This document shows positions 37,746 through 50,660 of a stretch of 64,000 bases of DNA, one piece after another (positions within the stretch are counted from its first letter, which is position 1; the number at the start of each line of letters is the position of its first letter). The stretch lies in assembly GCA_947683625.1 (NCBI GenBank), contig CANTUR010000009.1, positions 2,617,501-2,681,500 of the forward strand, read 5' to 3'. The DNA comes from Mallotus nudiflorus. Its lineage: Eukaryota; Streptophyta; Magnoliopsida; Malpighiales; Euphorbiaceae. A program made the position numbers and the translations under genes. The notes beneath the pieces were generated by a model that worked only from the letters and a program-made list of their open reading frames with translations, did no database searches and was not told the origin of the DNA.

Positions 37746-38570
37746 GCACATTTATTATTCAAAAAACTGAAATGATACTTTGAAATTCAAGCCATATATG
37801 CTTCATATCCACAAATTTTGTTTTGCATTTTCTTCCCCTCGTTTAGGTGAAAAGCAAGCATTAGATTGATTAGAGTTTACAAAGTCTCAGTACAAAACTA
37901 TTAACCACTCATCTAAATTCTGCAAGGCTAATAAAAGAAAGCTATTATGATCAAAGGTCATGAGATAGAATTTTTGCACATGATTTCGTAAAGTGGATGA
38001 ATTTGCTTTTAATTTATGGATTTTATTATTGGGATTGTGTTTTATTACAGAATCTAAGGAAATAGAGTTCTGTTACTTCCCTTTATTATCTTGATGAGTG
38101 TTTACATGCAAGATGATACTTCTAATGAATGATTAGCATTTACAACCTTTCCCATTCTCATTGATGTATCAGTTCTTTTTACCTTCTTCATTCTCTTTTA
38201 TTCTTCCCTTTAGATTTTTCTATTATCACAAAGTCATGATACTCCACCATTAAAGTTGAGGCTTTGGGTTGCATTTGTATTTTCACCATTCTCATTAAAG
38301 CTATGGTAGAGGGCTTCATTCCTCTTCTTGATATCTCTTGTAAAAAGGTTCAAGAGTTAGAGATCTTATTTCATGATCAAATAATTTTTTAAAGTGCATT
38401 CATTTCAAGTTTTAGGTGCATTCTTCCCTTTTATAGGGCTGACAAATGTATTACTAACATGTTGGACCTTCTCATCACCATATTCCATACCCTATACTCA
38501 CCTGACTGTTATGGAGAGATATTCCAGAGGATGCTTTAGATGGAACTATAAAGATGGATACTGAGTTTGA
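37746..38570. other. Element C interior, no gene seen
   Basis: No open frame of note. Ends at the target site of solo LTR I. Confidence 0.5.
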
Positions 38571-40268
38571 GGAGCTGATGTGATTCTGCAAGTATATGGG
38601 TCAAGTTATAAAATAGGACTGTAAGTCTAGATATTAATCCCACAGGGAAGAGGATAAGTACTAGTTCACTTGATTTACTTGCTTGTCTAAACAGATTAAT
38701 TTTTATATTGGAAAACAATTAAAATTAAAACTAAATTAATTTTTATGAAGAATAAACAGTGTGTATAGGATGTACTAGAGTTTCTCTTTTCACCTGGATA
38801 TGTATTGACTCAAAATCTAATTTATGTAATCTCTCTCATAGTCATGTTTAAGATGCTACCACTGGGATTCTCATAAATCTCTCTCGAGCATTTGCAAGGT
38901 GAGCTTATTATTTCAAATACTACTTCGAATAAAGGGACTCTCGCCTCATAAAACTCTAACCAATAGATCCATAACAAACTTAAACTCTAAAGGTAAAATG
39001 CAATATTAACTCTTAACTAGTATCTCTACTCAAATTAAGATTTAATAGTTTTTATTCTAGATCCCTAAGTGTAAATCTCCTCTCAGTCTCAATACTTTTA
39101 GAATACGATGACTCAATATAAACATTACAACTATAGGTATAAATCTTTTCTCGGTCTCAATATACTCGCTTAAATAATTGAATCATTCATGAAACATAAA
39201 AATAAAAACCATAAATATGACATGAACTGAGAATATATTTAAAAAGAAATGTGAGTTCAATACATCTTTAGGTTACTCAGATAACTCTAGTACAAAATGA
39301 GATTAAGCTACCATATTCATACAAAGAATAAGAAAACAATAAATAGATATAGATAACATAATCAAAACATAAGATAAGAAGAAAGCAAACTCCTTAATCC
39401 TTGTCAATGTAGTTCCTCATTGTTGATCTCTTTGATGTCTACTTGTACTCTAATGCAGATGAATAAGCTTCACTCTCCATCCTCTATGTACTTTTCTCTC
39501 TATTTATTCTCTGTCTATTATTCTCTACTCTCTCCCCTCCATTCTCAAAATTAGGGTTGCACGTGGTGCATGCGTGTGAATCGAATTTCCTTAAATGTAG
39601 AAGCATGGTCGTGCAAAACCAAAATTGGGCTTGCACAGCCTTGCACATATACATGAAGCTCTTAGCACGGTCGTGTTAGGTGAGGCATGACCGGGCATTT
39701 TTTTTTAAATTTGGCATGGCCTTGCCATGGCTTACACAACCGTGCACTTTTCCTTTGTGAATTTGCATGACTGTGCTCTTTTTCTTTTATAACATGGCAT
39801 GGCCATGCTATGGCTTACATGGTTGTTCTCCTTTTCTCTCAATTTTTAGCACAAGTTTATTGAGCATTGCATAGCCGTACTCTTTTCTTCCCAAATGTTG
39901 GCACAATCATGTTTGGCATCGCATGGCCGTGCATAATCAATGCACACTCGTGTCCTTTTCTTTGACTTTTCTTGATCTTTGACTTTTTTGAACGGTTGTA
40001 ATGCATTGCATGACTAAATATTTTAATTCCTACGGACAAAATAAAAACTTAGTGAGAATAATACAAAAATTAAACAAAAAATATAAAAATCCTAATTTAT
40101 TTAATTAATGCATTACTATGTCTATATTTTATTTAATCGTACTAATATTTTTTAAACACTAAATCTATGAATTATTATGCAGAAAATGGAAAATTATGCA
40201 CCTAAAGTGAAATATTATTAAATTAAAATGAGTCTAATTTCTAATTTAAAAATGTGATTAACAGGAGC
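38571..40268. mobile_element. Solo LTR I with target duplication GGAGC
   Basis: 1688 bp between GGAGC at 38571-38575 and GGAGC at 40264-40268. Runs TGATGTGATTCTGCAAG to ATGTGATTAACA (38576-40263), TG...CA. The start (GCAAGTATATGGGTCAAG, then ATCCCACAGGGAAGAGG) resembles a common class of plant LTRs. No second LTR or internal DNA. Its family differs from every other LTR here and its direction is not known. It holds a repeated GCATGGCCGTGC-type zone. Confidence 0.75.
39590..39995. repeat. GCATGGCCGTGC-type palindromic repeats in solo LTR I
   Basis: At least eight scattered variants of GCACGG(T/C)CGTGC or GCATGGCCATGC; 39797-39808 is a perfect 12-bp palindrome. Spacing is about 40-70 bp. Confidence 0.75.
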
Positions 40269-42240
40269 CCAAATGTCCTATCCAGCATCTTGAGGTCGCC
40301 AGGATGATACTTTTGCAAGTATCACTATTGGTAATATTCCATAATTTATTAGACTCTTGAGGTCTAAAGTCCTTTTGAGTATCAGGTAGTGTTACCCTTT
40401 TTCCCCAGAAGTGAATATTTTGACTACCTTTCTACACTTTTGCAGTAGTAATTTTGAATATTAGTAGTAGAGTATTTGTACAATTTCATTTAGGCTTAAA
40501 GACTTCATTATATAGAGTAAGTATTTCATAACAAATGTATGCAAGTGTATGCATGTTACGCATGATATACATGATCCTAATAGGTCTCCTGTTTGGAACA
40601 GAGCCATGTTGTTGATCTTAGAGTGTGAGAATGAGGTGCCTCATCACCAGCCTCTAGGCTTAAGCATTGAATGCTTCACTATTGGTACTTTTGACGTCAG
40701 AGCTTTTGATACAGTTCATTAGACTAATGACCGGGCCAGCAAGTAGGGTCCATAGCTTGACACTGGAGCTTGTGATTGATTGTTGCACTATTGAACTTTT
40801 CTTTTTACTGCTGCTTTTATTATATGATAACTTATATGTTTGCATGCTTGTAGTTTACTTCTTTCTGCCCCGAGATCAGTTGTACTATCTCTTATACTTT
40901 AACATTCCATTTTTACTCTTTGAATGCGGACTTACTTTTCTGCAATTTACCCCCATAGCTACATTTTTCCCCCAATTTCATTCTGGATTCATTCAGGCTA
41001 TTCAAGCAGTCTCTTTTTTCATTTTCGTGTGCAAAAGACCCAGTTCGTTCACTGCTGTTGTTGATCCTTTATCTTACTAACTGTATTAGTTATAATCTCA
41101 TGCATTTGAGGTGCAGAGGAGTGGGCGAACTAATTGAAGTGAGTTCTTGATGATGAAATCAACTACATTTACATTTTGAAGGACTCTTGAGCTGAATATG
41201 AGGCTTGATGCCGATGTAATGATTGATGATAGTTATAAGACAAGACTTGTAATGTAAGTTATTGAGCCATCTGAATTCCCATGGTACAAGGGGACATTGA
41301 GCTTATAGACAAAATAATAATGAGGTGATAAAAAAAAAAGAAAACATAACTAAAATAGTGATCTCATAGCTTTAATTTAGCTTTCATTATGTATTGTCTT
41401 TCTATTCAGATACTTATGCAATTAGATAAAGACGAATATGCGATATTTGAACAAAAATTTCAAATTCAATTTTAATCATTTATTAGGGCAAAAATGAGGA
41501 CATTCATTACATCATATGATACAACTCCTATTAATAGCCAATCCTAAATTTTTTCTCTCTTTAATTTTTGACCTTACTGTTCTTTTTTCTCTCTTTTTTT
41601 TATTTTCTCCTCAAATTTTCTATCTTCAAAAGTTACACCATATGATATATGTATGTTCTTTGAATTTGCATTTATGCCCATACTAAATGAATCTAATTGA
41701 ATTGAATTTATGTCAAACATGCAGATGCGATCAATATTATAATGCATAGTACCATTAAGATGTACATGACATAAGTAAGCATGATCAAAATTTATATCAT
41801 CGATCACTAAAACAAAAAAAATTCTAAAGAAACTAAAATTTTATTCAAAGAAGACAATAAGAAAATTTATTTCCTATTCTATGTGCTAGGGATGCCGAGT
41901 CTCATAATGGTTGTGCTTTAGGTGACTGACATAACAATTATTCTTGCTTCTTCTTGCCGATTGTCTCCATGAATTCATCTTTCTATACCTCCATTGTGCA
42001 TGTTTCTTCCTTTTCTAGCAACTTCTCATCATGAAACTCATCACCCCATCCTGTAGGCACAATTGACTCGAATGGTATGTCAAAAGAAGATGGTTTAGTG
42101 TAAATCACCTTATAATCAAACATGCTTGAAGGTTGACCCAATAAGTTCATCTGCTCCTTCCTCATCTTTAGGGGCATTAGGAGATTTCTCATTGGTTTTA
42201 AGGTCTAAGTCCTCAAAGGAGTTTAACACTTTTTCCTTAC
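40269..42240. other. Element C interior, right part; no recognised gene
   Basis: The plus frame 40667-41080 (137 codons, very hydrophobic, Leu/Phe-rich) has no known domain and reads on the strand opposite to the element, so I do not call it. On minus, 41983-42192 gives a 69-residue frame with SSFDIPFESIVPTGWGDE, possibly a scrap of polyprotein spacer. The joint with the LTR fragment is near 42241. Confidence 0.4.
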
Positions 42241-42474
42241 TAACCACTTTTTTTTTAACTTTTAATTACAAAAAGACCTCTGAAAGAATTTAAGTTTTGC
42301 AATTAGGCCCTAAAAAATGTTGCAATTTAGTTCTTAAAAATATTTTCTTTGAAAAAATGTAATCATACCCCTGAAGTTCCAAATTTCAAGTATCGAAAAC
42401 TTATTCATGACATTTTCATCATTGAAGTCCTTTGTCGCATTCATAACTCATTATCTCAAAATTGGGTGCTTACA
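42241..42474 (-). repeat. Element C right (5') LTR, 234-bp remnant
   Basis: Matches 35346-35579, ending CAAAATTGGGTGCTTACA. About 2.1 kb of this LTR, the primer site and gag-pol are gone, probably through one deletion. Confidence 0.85.
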
Positions 42475-42479
42475 AATAC

Positions 42480-44098
42480 CTAATTTACACTTTTAAGAAT
42501 TCTATAAGAAGACTCAATCTAGACACAACTCGACCACAAAACTAAAAACTCAAGATCGCGATGTCACGTTTTACGAGAATTTTATCAAAAATTGGACAAA
42601 GTCTCCTATATAAAATGGACATCTCTTTACTGAAAGTAGAGTCGATCTTGCAAGCAAATACATTTTTAAAAACACAATTGCTCACTACCTTAGGTTGAGA
42701 CCCTGAACTATACAATTCCCAACCGAGGTTTACAATTCATAATAAAATCAATATTTAATAACAATATAATAAAAATCATTAAAAATCCATAAACATCAAT
42801 AATAAATCACAATATAATTTATTTAAATAACAAAAACATTAAATATAATTATTTTTCCAAATTAGTTAATAAAATCTCAATTATTTATATAATATTAATA
42901 AAAAAATCCAATTTTTTTATTATTCAAAATAAAATAGTAAAATTCACAAATAATTATTTGAACAGTTTAAATATATAATAAAAATAGCTAAAAACTCATT
43001 TAATCACAAAAATAATAAATAAAACTATTATTTGAATATATTACCAAAAATTATTATTAATTAGTTAAAAATAATAAATAATTCATAAAAATTATTTTAA
43101 TACCACTTATTGTTCTAAAATTATTCAAAACATATAATTTAACTAAAATTTCAATAAAAATACATAATTTACCCATAAATCCAAATCTTACATAATACCA
43201 ATTATTTTCCAAAAATTACTCAAAATTACTAAAAATTATTTTCTCACTTCTAAAATTAATAATTTAAATTAACTATACTAATTAACCTAATTTTCCATAA
43301 TAAACATATAAAAACATAATTAATAAAAATTCATTTTAATGATAAAAAATACAATAATTATACATAATTCAAATAAATTTAGAAAAATAAACTAAAAATA
43401 TATTTGAGAAGCTTAAGATGCATATAACAACATTTCTAAAAGAAATTAACATGAAACATTCAAACTCAAGCTAAAAAAAATAAAAGCCTTATTGGCATAA
43501 ACTAAAACTTAGAGATAACTTACAAAGGGAGAGATTTAAGCTTAAGCCAAACTTGGAAATGGCTTCCTCAGAGCTTAAAGAGCCCAAAGAACCCAGAATC
43601 ACGAGCTAAGATGGTCGAATTCTTGCCGAAGCTACTATAGTAACTCTTGGCAACACAAAGATTCCAACGGCTCTAAGGCATCCGGCAGCAATGGGAAAGT
43701 GAGGGGAGGAAGTGGCGAGCTTGGGTGGTGGTCAGGTGGTGGCTAGTGGCACTGAAGGCTTTGGGTGGTACTGGCAGAATGACAATGGCAGAAGGAGAGA
43801 AGAAGAAGAAGAAAAAGAAAAAGAAAAAGAAAGTGGAAGGGAAAGGTGTGACCCAGAAATGCTTTTTGACTTTCCTTTAAAAATATACTACAATATTAAA
43901 ATATAATAATATACAAAATTTATAATAGTCACAATTTAATAAAAATAATAATAATGTTAAACAAATAAATAATACTTAACAATAAACTAACTTTTAAATC
44001 TCAATAAAATAATTATAATAAATAGAAATTTAAAATATTATTAACACTGCATATCTCAAAATATTTTTTTTTATAATTTAAAATATAGGGTCATTACA
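42480..44098 (-). repeat. Complex A LTR L2, part 3 of 3
   Basis: Resumes CTAATTTACACTTTT after the AATAC duplication (42475-42479) and ends GGGTCATTACA. Contains the conserved block (42545-42735). Added to parts 1 and 2, L2 is about 2866 bp, close to L1. The GAA-rich plus frame at 43712-43906 is not a gene. Confidence 0.85.
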
Positions 44099-44780
44099 AT
44101 ATTCCCCTTTACAAAAATTCGTCCTTGAATTTCAAATAAAAGAATAGAAAATAGAAATTCACTAAGGAAAGAGGTAAGGGTAGGCAATTCGCATCTCAAC
44201 TTCTGGCTCCCAAGTGTGCTCCTTCATATTGTTGCTCCACCACAACACCTTAACCATTGGGATCTGCTTCGAATGCAATTGATGAACTTGATAATCTACT
44301 ATTGCAATTGGCTCCTCCTCGTACATTAGGTCTTCATTCACTTCCACACTCTCAGGCTGCAACACATGCGAAGGGTCTAAAATATACTTCTCAGCATTGA
44401 GATGTGGAACATTGGATGTACTTATGACAAATTTAGAGGCAAAGCCAATCGATGTGCAACCATGCTAGCTCTCTCCATAATCTCGAATGGTCTGATATAT
44501 CTCGATGTTAATTTCCCCTTCTTGCCAAATCTCATTATACCTTTCATCGGAGACACCTTCAGAAACACAGTCTCTGACCTAAAATTCCATATTTTTGTGC
44601 CTTAGATCCGCATAGCTCTTTTGTCTGCTAGCTACAGTCTCTAATCTCCTTCTGATCACAGCAACCTTCTCAGCTGCATCCTGAACCATCTCAGGTTCAG
44701 TCAACCCTTTCTCTCCAATCTCATCCCAACACAAACGAGATCCATACTTCTTTCCGTACAAAGCCTCATATAGTGCCATC
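44099..44780 (-). pseudogene. Complex A, internal 2: integrase C-terminal part and chromodomain-type tail
   Basis: Minus 44162-44365 reads LQPESVEVNEDLMYEEEP and VKVLWWSNNMKEHTWEPEVE (chromodomain end). 44579-44779 reads MALYEALYGKKYGSRLCWDE and EKVAVIRRRLETVASRQKSY. Same layout as internal 1, with different stops. Confidence 0.85.
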
Positions 44781-45182
44781 CTAATACAATTATGGTAGCT
44801 GCTATTTTATGCAAATTCTACTAGCAGTAAATGATCATCCTAGCTACCTCTAAGATCTAATATGCACATTCTCAATATATCTTTAAGTGTATAGATTGTC
44901 CTCTCAAACTGACCATCTATATGAGGGTGAAAAGCAATACTGAAATCAAGCCTTGTGCCTATTGCTTCCTATAACTTCTTCCAAAATTGAGAGGTAAACA
45001 TTGAACCTCTATTAGATACAATGGAAATAGGCACTCAATGAAGGCACACAATATCTTATCATAAAGCTTAGTCAGCTGAGCTATAGAATAAGTGGCTTTA
45101 ACTGGTAAAAAATAAGTTGATTTGGTTAACCTATCCATAATCACCTAGATGGAATTGTATCCATCCTTTGAATGAGGTAACC
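44781..45182 (-). pseudogene. Complex A, internal 2: integrase core remnant
   Basis: Minus 44959-45144 keeps IMDRLTKSTYFLPVKATY (first catalytic Asp). The second Asp region (SLYLIEVQCLPLNF) is shifted and lost. Zinc-binding half missing through the same deletion as internal 1 (joint about 45178-45186). Confidence 0.8.
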
Positions 45183-45785
45183 CTACCATTCTGCATCAAC
45201 ACACAACCTAGATCAACTCTGGAGGCATCATAATACATAGTGAATTTATCTTCTCCATTAGGCAAAGTCAGAACTAGAGTTGTGGTCAACTTCTTCTTTA
45301 GTAAATAAAAATTATTCTTATAAGCATCTGACCACACAAACTTCACATTCTTCTGAGTCAGACGAGTCATAAGAGTTGCAATTCTAAAGAAATCATGTAT
45401 AAATCTCCTATAATACCCAGACAAACCCAAAAAACTCTGAATCTCAGTGACTGTCATCAGTTAGGCCACTCAAACACTGCTTGAATCTTTCGTGGATCAA
45501 ATTGAATACCATCTTTAGACATATGTGTCCAAGAAATGTAACACCCTCTAATCAGAAATCACACTTCGAGAATTTAGCATAAAGTTGATGTTCTCTCAGT
45601 GTCTATAGTATTATCCTCAGGTGATATACATGCTCTTTCATACTCTTCGAATACATGAGTATATCATCAATGAAGACTAAAACAAATGGTCTGAATACCC
45701 TGTTCATTAGATATATAAAAGTAGCTGGTGTATTAGTCAATCCAAATAACATCACTAGAAACTCATAATGGTCATATCTAGTACG
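45183..45785 (-). pseudogene. Complex A, internal 2: RT and start of RNase H
   Basis: Minus 45131-45457 reads FLGLSGYYRRFIHDFFRI, FVWSDAYKNNFYLLKKKL, then FTMYYDASRVDLGCVLMQNG (RNase H start). It continues through the deletion joint into the integrase frame. RT upstream is cut at about 45785 by a second deletion that runs into gag. Confidence 0.82.
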
Positions 45786-46402
45786 TTAGGCTAAAATTAG
45801 AATCACAACTTTAACTAAAAGGATTGCTTAGCAATATATTGGTTATGTGGTAAAAGTAGTTCGCGTTCACCTTACTTGAAAAGACGTGGAAATCAATGAG
45901 ATTTAAAACATGGAAGAACTAACACATCTTGAGCTATCTGTCGAAACAAGGTTGCATCTGCGGTACGGCCAAAGGTATCGGCACTACACCCTATGGAACT
46001 CCTAGTGCATGGCTGCCATCATCGAAACCCTGAGTCATAGGCTCCTTATTTTTTTGTTCTCGCTATTTATGGTAATCACCTGGCAATCTAAATTTGCCTC
46101 TACCCCTATGCCTAGTTGGTTGCACAAGGGGTAGAACCTTATCCTTAAAAGACTCTCCATTATTGGTCTCATCGACAAATGGAGCAACTCATTCTCGCCA
46201 CAATTAGAAAATAAAAAAAGAAAAACTTACAATTAAAACAAAAATGAACAACAAACAAATGAAAAACAATCACCCTAATGATTACACCAAATTTCAAAAA
46301 GCAACGAAGACTTTTCAAAGACATAGTCTAACCTAGGTTACTGCAGTAGTTTCAAACAAAACACGACTCTAATAAACTAGGTCCATAACACTAATAACCT
46401 AG
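45786..46402 (-). pseudogene. Complex A, internal 2: gag remnant
   Basis: Aligns with internal 1 from about 11980 to 12600. The RT upstream half, linker and protease (about 1.27 kb in internal 1) are deleted at the joint near 45785. No usable frame. Confidence 0.65.
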
Positions 46403-46414
46403 GCTCTGATACTA
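46403..46414 (-). promoter_or_regulatory. Primer-binding site (complex A, internal 2)
   Basis: Minus TAGTATCAGAGC, one mismatch, four bases from LTR L3. Confidence 0.78.
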
Positions 46415-46418
46415 ACTT

Positions 46419-49111
46419 TGTCACGACTCGAACCCAAAGGGCACGTGACCGGCATTAGGGAATGAGAATATATAAAGTAATAGAAACCCACAGCAAGCCT
46501 TAGAATAAAAACACATGCAAACATAGCACAAAACTACATCAGAATTAAAACTTTAATTAATATAAAATGAATCCTTATATCATAACAAAATAAAATGTGT
46601 TCATACAATATTCAAATATAGGAACACAGTCTAATACAATATAGATACTAAAACAATGAGCACTACTACTACAATATTTACTAAAATACAAGAAAAATAA
46701 TGGTTCAATATTTACATAAGTCGACCGGGAGGAAAGAGTCTGACAAATAAGTCTAATAGGAAGCTCTGAAGTATAAGATCCTGAAAAAAATATTAAGGGT
46801 GGTTAGACCTCACTAAGTAAGTTAAATTTTATATAGCATGAAAATATCCTTTAAAATATAATTTATGAAAAATATATAATTTATAATTTATAACTTGAAA
46901 CATGTGATTTATTGAAATCCTCTTTTACTAAAATAAATCATTTGAAATCATAAAATAAACTTTCTTAAATCATTGTTTATAAGAAAAATAAGTAGAACCC
47001 TAGTCCATAATTATAATAGCCTTTTGGCTCTTTTATAATCCAAAGACTGTCGGTTCTCAAGAGCAAAGTATCAACCAAGCTACCAGCCGCAGTTAAATCA
47101 CTTAAACCAATATTTACTGGCGGTTCCCGATAGCAAAACATCATCGAGCTACAGGCTCCAATAATATATAAATCACACCTAACAACAAAGCATCACCAAG
47201 CCATATATATAATCTCACAAAATCATGCTCGAGAGTAAAGCATCGTTGAGCTTTATAACCACCAACACTCACTCTTAATCCTACCGATGCGCACATGGTC
47301 CTGATGAAACCCATCAGGTAGCCTATTCTACCGTAGTTTATTTAAAATTAAATAAATATAAATAAGCAAGAAAGATTACAATAAAAAATAAAATAAAATA
47401 AAATTCACTATTCATGTGAAAATTTAACATAAACATGCTAATATAACTATAACAATAATAGGAGAATTCAAATTTAATAAATATTCATATAATAATATAA
47501 TTCTTTAATAAATTCTCCTATTCATCAAAATTAATCAATCTATATGTATATATGCATATTTCCTTATGCACAGTTCAATTATTAACTTACTGGTTGAATG
47601 CATTCCTCTAAAAAGACTAGACTTGTCTGGTTCTATAGGCCTCGGTCTTGGTACAACTATAGAAAATAAATAATAACAAATATTAGAATCAAATACCTAA
47701 TTTATACTTCTAAGAATTCTATAGGAAGACTTGATTTAGACACAACTTGACCATAAAACTAAAAACTCATGATCGACCTGACATCATATTTTACGAGAAT
47801 TCTATTGAAAATTCGGTAAAGTCTCCTATGTAAAACGGATATCTCTCTACTAAAAGTAGAATTAATCCTGCAAGCAAACACACTTCTAAAAATACAATTT
47901 CTCACCACCTCAGGTTGGGACCCCAAACTACACAATACCCAACTGAGGTTCACAATTCATAATAAAATCAATATTTAATAACAATATAATAAAAATCATT
48001 AAAAATGCATAAACATCAATAATAAACCACAATATAATTTATTTAAATAACAAAACATTAAATAAAATTATTTTTCCAAATAAGTTAATAAAATCTCAAT
48101 TATTTATATAATATTAAGAGAAAATCCAAATTTTCAATTATTCGAAATAAAATAGTAAAATTCACAAATAATTATTTAAATAGTTTAAATATATAATAAA
48201 AATAGTTAAAAACTCATTTAATCACAAAAATAATAAATAAAACTATTATTTTAATATATTACCAAAAATTATTATTAATTAGTTAAAAATAGTAAATAAT
48301 TTGTAAAAATTATTTTAATACCATTTATTATTCTAAAATTATTCAAAACATATAATTTAACTAAAATTTCAATAAAAATACATAATTTACCCATAAATCC
48401 AAAAATTACATAATACCAAATATTTCCAAAAATTACTCAAAATTACTAAAAATTATTTTCTCACTTCTAAAATTAATAATTTAATTAACTATACTAATTA
48501 ACCTAATTTCCCATAATAAACATATAAAACACATAATTAATAAAAATTCATTTTAATTATAAAAATACAATAATTATACATAATTCAAATAAATTCCAAA
48601 AAATAAACTAAAAATATATTTGAGAAGCTTAAGAATAACAACATTTCCAAAAGAAATTAACATGAGACATTCAAACTCAAGCTAAAAAAAATAAAAACCT
48701 TAATAGACATGAACTAAAACTTAGATATAACTTACAAACGGAGGGATTTAAAGTTAAATCAAGCTTGAAAATGGCTTCCCCAAAGCTCAAGGAGTCTAAA
48801 GAACCCAGAATCACGAGCTAAGGTGGCCGGATTCTCGCCGGAGCTACTATAGCAACTCTCGGCAACATGCGGATTCCAGCGACTCCAAGCCATATGGCGG
48901 CAGCAGGAAGGCGAGGGGAGGAAGTGGCGAGCTTGGGTGCTAGTCAGGTGGTGGCTAGTGGCGTTGAATTATTAAACAAATATTTAATACTTAACAATAA
49001 ACTAACTTTTAAATCTCAATAAAATAATTATAATAAATAGAAATTTAAAATATTATTAGCACTGTATATCTCAAAATAATTTTTTATAATTTAAAATATA
49101 GGGTCATTGCA
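46419..49111 (-). repeat. Complex A LTR L3 (right, 5' LTR)
   Basis: 2693 bp, TGTCACGACTCG to GGGTCATTGCA. Four GAGCAAAGCATCACC-type units (47050-47260) where L1 has three. Conserved block 47765-47960. About 200-300 bp present in L1 and L2 (the GA-rich tract and what follows) is missing at about 48966. Confidence 0.87.
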
Positions 49112-49302
49112 TAAAAAAAAACAATTCTAACAAATGTAGGAAAATAAAATCCTAGCTACAAAAGGAAAATTCAAATCAATGCTAAAATAGGGAAAAAAAA
49201 TCACATTCTAACCTTAATAATAATAATATTGAAAACTTATGTCTTCTATCCATTATTCTATAAACTCATTCTAATTACTTCAAAACTTATTGCTATGCAT
49301 CA
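49112..49302 (-). repeat. Element F inner LTR, second part, with TAAAA duplication
   Basis: 49112-49116 is the right TAAAA target copy of complex A. 49117-49302 completes the LTR begun at 5836, ending TTGCTATGCATCA. Joined to 5836-6086 it restores an LTR of about 440 bp. Confidence 0.8.
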
Positions 49303-49315
49303 TTCCCTCTAGTGT
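49303..49315 (-). promoter_or_regulatory. Polypurine tract of element F
   Basis: Minus CTAGAGGGAA followed by the LTR start TGATG. The AA next to the LTR supplies the TT seen in the TTAC joint. Confidence 0.65.
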
Positions 49316-49393
49316 AGAGAAAATTCACCCTCGAATTTTACCCAAATATTGTGAAAGAAATTTCCTCATAGATGCATAGAACATCATAAATTC

Positions 49394-49945
49394 CTAATCA
49401 AGTTGTGATTCCTTCAATATTGAAATTAAAGGAATATGAGAATAAAGAATTTCCTCAATGCCAATGAAGTCAACATGCTCAATTAGCTCTAGCATATTAT
49501 ATTTATGATCATGATGCTCCTTCATCTCAATCCCTAAATTATTGGAAGTCATATAAGAGTTCCTCTCAGCTAAGAAATTTTCTATATCACCATTTGTTAA
49601 TAATTCATTACATTCCTTATCACCCTTATCTTCTTTATCAAATATTGGCTCATCTCTAATAACTGCATCTTCATCCTCACCATTATAAGTATCAAAAAAT
49701 AAGGTCTCTTCATAATACTCTTCTTCTTCCTCTTTTTCACTAACCTTTCCATTAGAATTGTCTATAAAATTATTGTTGTTACGGGGGGCTAGATTGGCCC
49801 AATTTAGATTGCCCATAAGCATAACCATCCTCTCAGTCATCTGTTCCATGATCAGTTCAAATTGTTCATCCAACCACTAATTGATCTGTTGCTCCATCTC
49901 ACGCTCATAAACATCCTTAATATGTTGTTGTCTTTTAGGTGGCAT
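49394..49945 (-). pseudogene. Element F gag N-terminal ORF, one stop
   Basis: From ATG at 49945 (minus) the frame reads MPPKRQQHIKDVYEREMEQQ, meets TAG after about 22 codons, and is then open to 49394 (159 codons). It is a gag-type N-terminus: charged helix, EQFELIMEQMTERMVMLMGN, then a very acidic stretch (EEEEEYYEE, NGEDEDAVIRDE). No capsid core, zinc knuckle or pol follows; after the stop comes DNA of the 3' leader type, so the element is an internal-deletion form. Whether the short protein was ever used cannot be told. Confidence 0.65.
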
Positions 49946-49968
49946 GTTTAATCAAGGAATGAACTTTC

Positions 49969-49980
49969 GCTCTAATACTA
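49969..49980 (-). promoter_or_regulatory. Primer-binding site of element F
   Basis: Minus TAGTATTAGAGC, two mismatches from the initiator-Met site, separated from the LTR by only AC. Those two bases are the ones found in the TTAC joint. Confidence 0.7.
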
Positions 49981-49982
49981 AC

Positions 49983-50437
49983 TGACGTAGCGGAAGCTTA
50001 CAAGTAAAAGGGATAACTATTGAATTTTGTTGATTCTAAGAATACCCAAAAAACAATCTTCTACTACGATTTTGATTCAAAGAATACCCAGAATAATAGG
50101 TATCAAAATTCATTGATTCTCAAAATAATACCGAAAATTGGGGAAAATAGAAAATTCTATTAAAATTCCTCGAAATTATATCCAATAGTCGTGAGGCTTA
50201 CATATTAATAGGGTGACACAAACTTACCAATCCTAATTTTAATTAGGATATAAAATAAAAAAACAAGTATAACAAAGGTAGGAAAACATAATCCTAGCTA
50301 GAAAAGGAAAATTCAAATCAATGCTAAAATAGGAGAAAAAAAAATCACATTCTAACCATAATATTGAAAACTTATGTCATCTATCCATTGTTTCGTAAAC
50401 TCATTCCAATAACTCTAAGACTTGTTGCTCCATATCA
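49983..50437 (-). repeat. Element F right (5') LTR
   Basis: 455 bp, TGACGTAGCGGAAG to TTGCTCCATATCA. Followed by AGTTT (50438-50442), the partner of 5356-5360. Confidence 0.85.
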
Positions 50438-50442
50438 AGTTT

Positions 50443-50660
50443 CCAACTCCGGATGACTCGTATGTTGTATATAGGGCAATTTTTGCAATTCTTCCACTAT
50501 GCAGGTTAAATGTAATGGTGATTGCAGTTTGGATGTTAATTTTTTTTTTTTGGTAATTTAATTTCAATTTTATGTCAAAAGAGTATTGCCAAAAAATTTT
50601 AATCCTTTAAATTTCTCCTTAAAACTATTTTAATTCCTCAATTTCTTTATCTTTTCAATT
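50443..50660. other. Host DNA formerly next to the GRAS 3' flank
   Basis: Removing 5361-50442 joins this to 5360. No gene seen. Confidence 0.6.

Larger units (their letters stand above)
33223..42474 (-). mobile_element. Element C: long-LTR retroelement without gag-pol, with tandem arrays
   Basis: TGTAGACGAC to GGGTGCTTACA, flanked by AATAC (33218-33222, 42475-42479). Left LTR 33223-35579 is complete; the right LTR keeps only its last 234 bp. On minus, AAAGGAGGGCAAC adjoins the left LTR, so that LTR is the 3' one and the element points left. The 6.7-kb interior has no recognisable RT, integrase or protease. It holds three tandem arrays and a solo LTR (I). Long repeat-filled 3' regions are known in the Tat/Ogre group of Ty3/gypsy; assigning C there is an inference. 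Confidence 0.8.

Noticed and set aside
40667..41080. 137-codon hydrophobic plus-strand ORF
   Set aside because: Reads against the element direction, T-rich DNA gives Leu/Phe by chance, no domain. It could be tested by transcripts.
49394..49873. Host gene for an acidic protein
   Set aside because: It sits between a primer site and a purine tract within an LTR pair, so it is retroelement gag.
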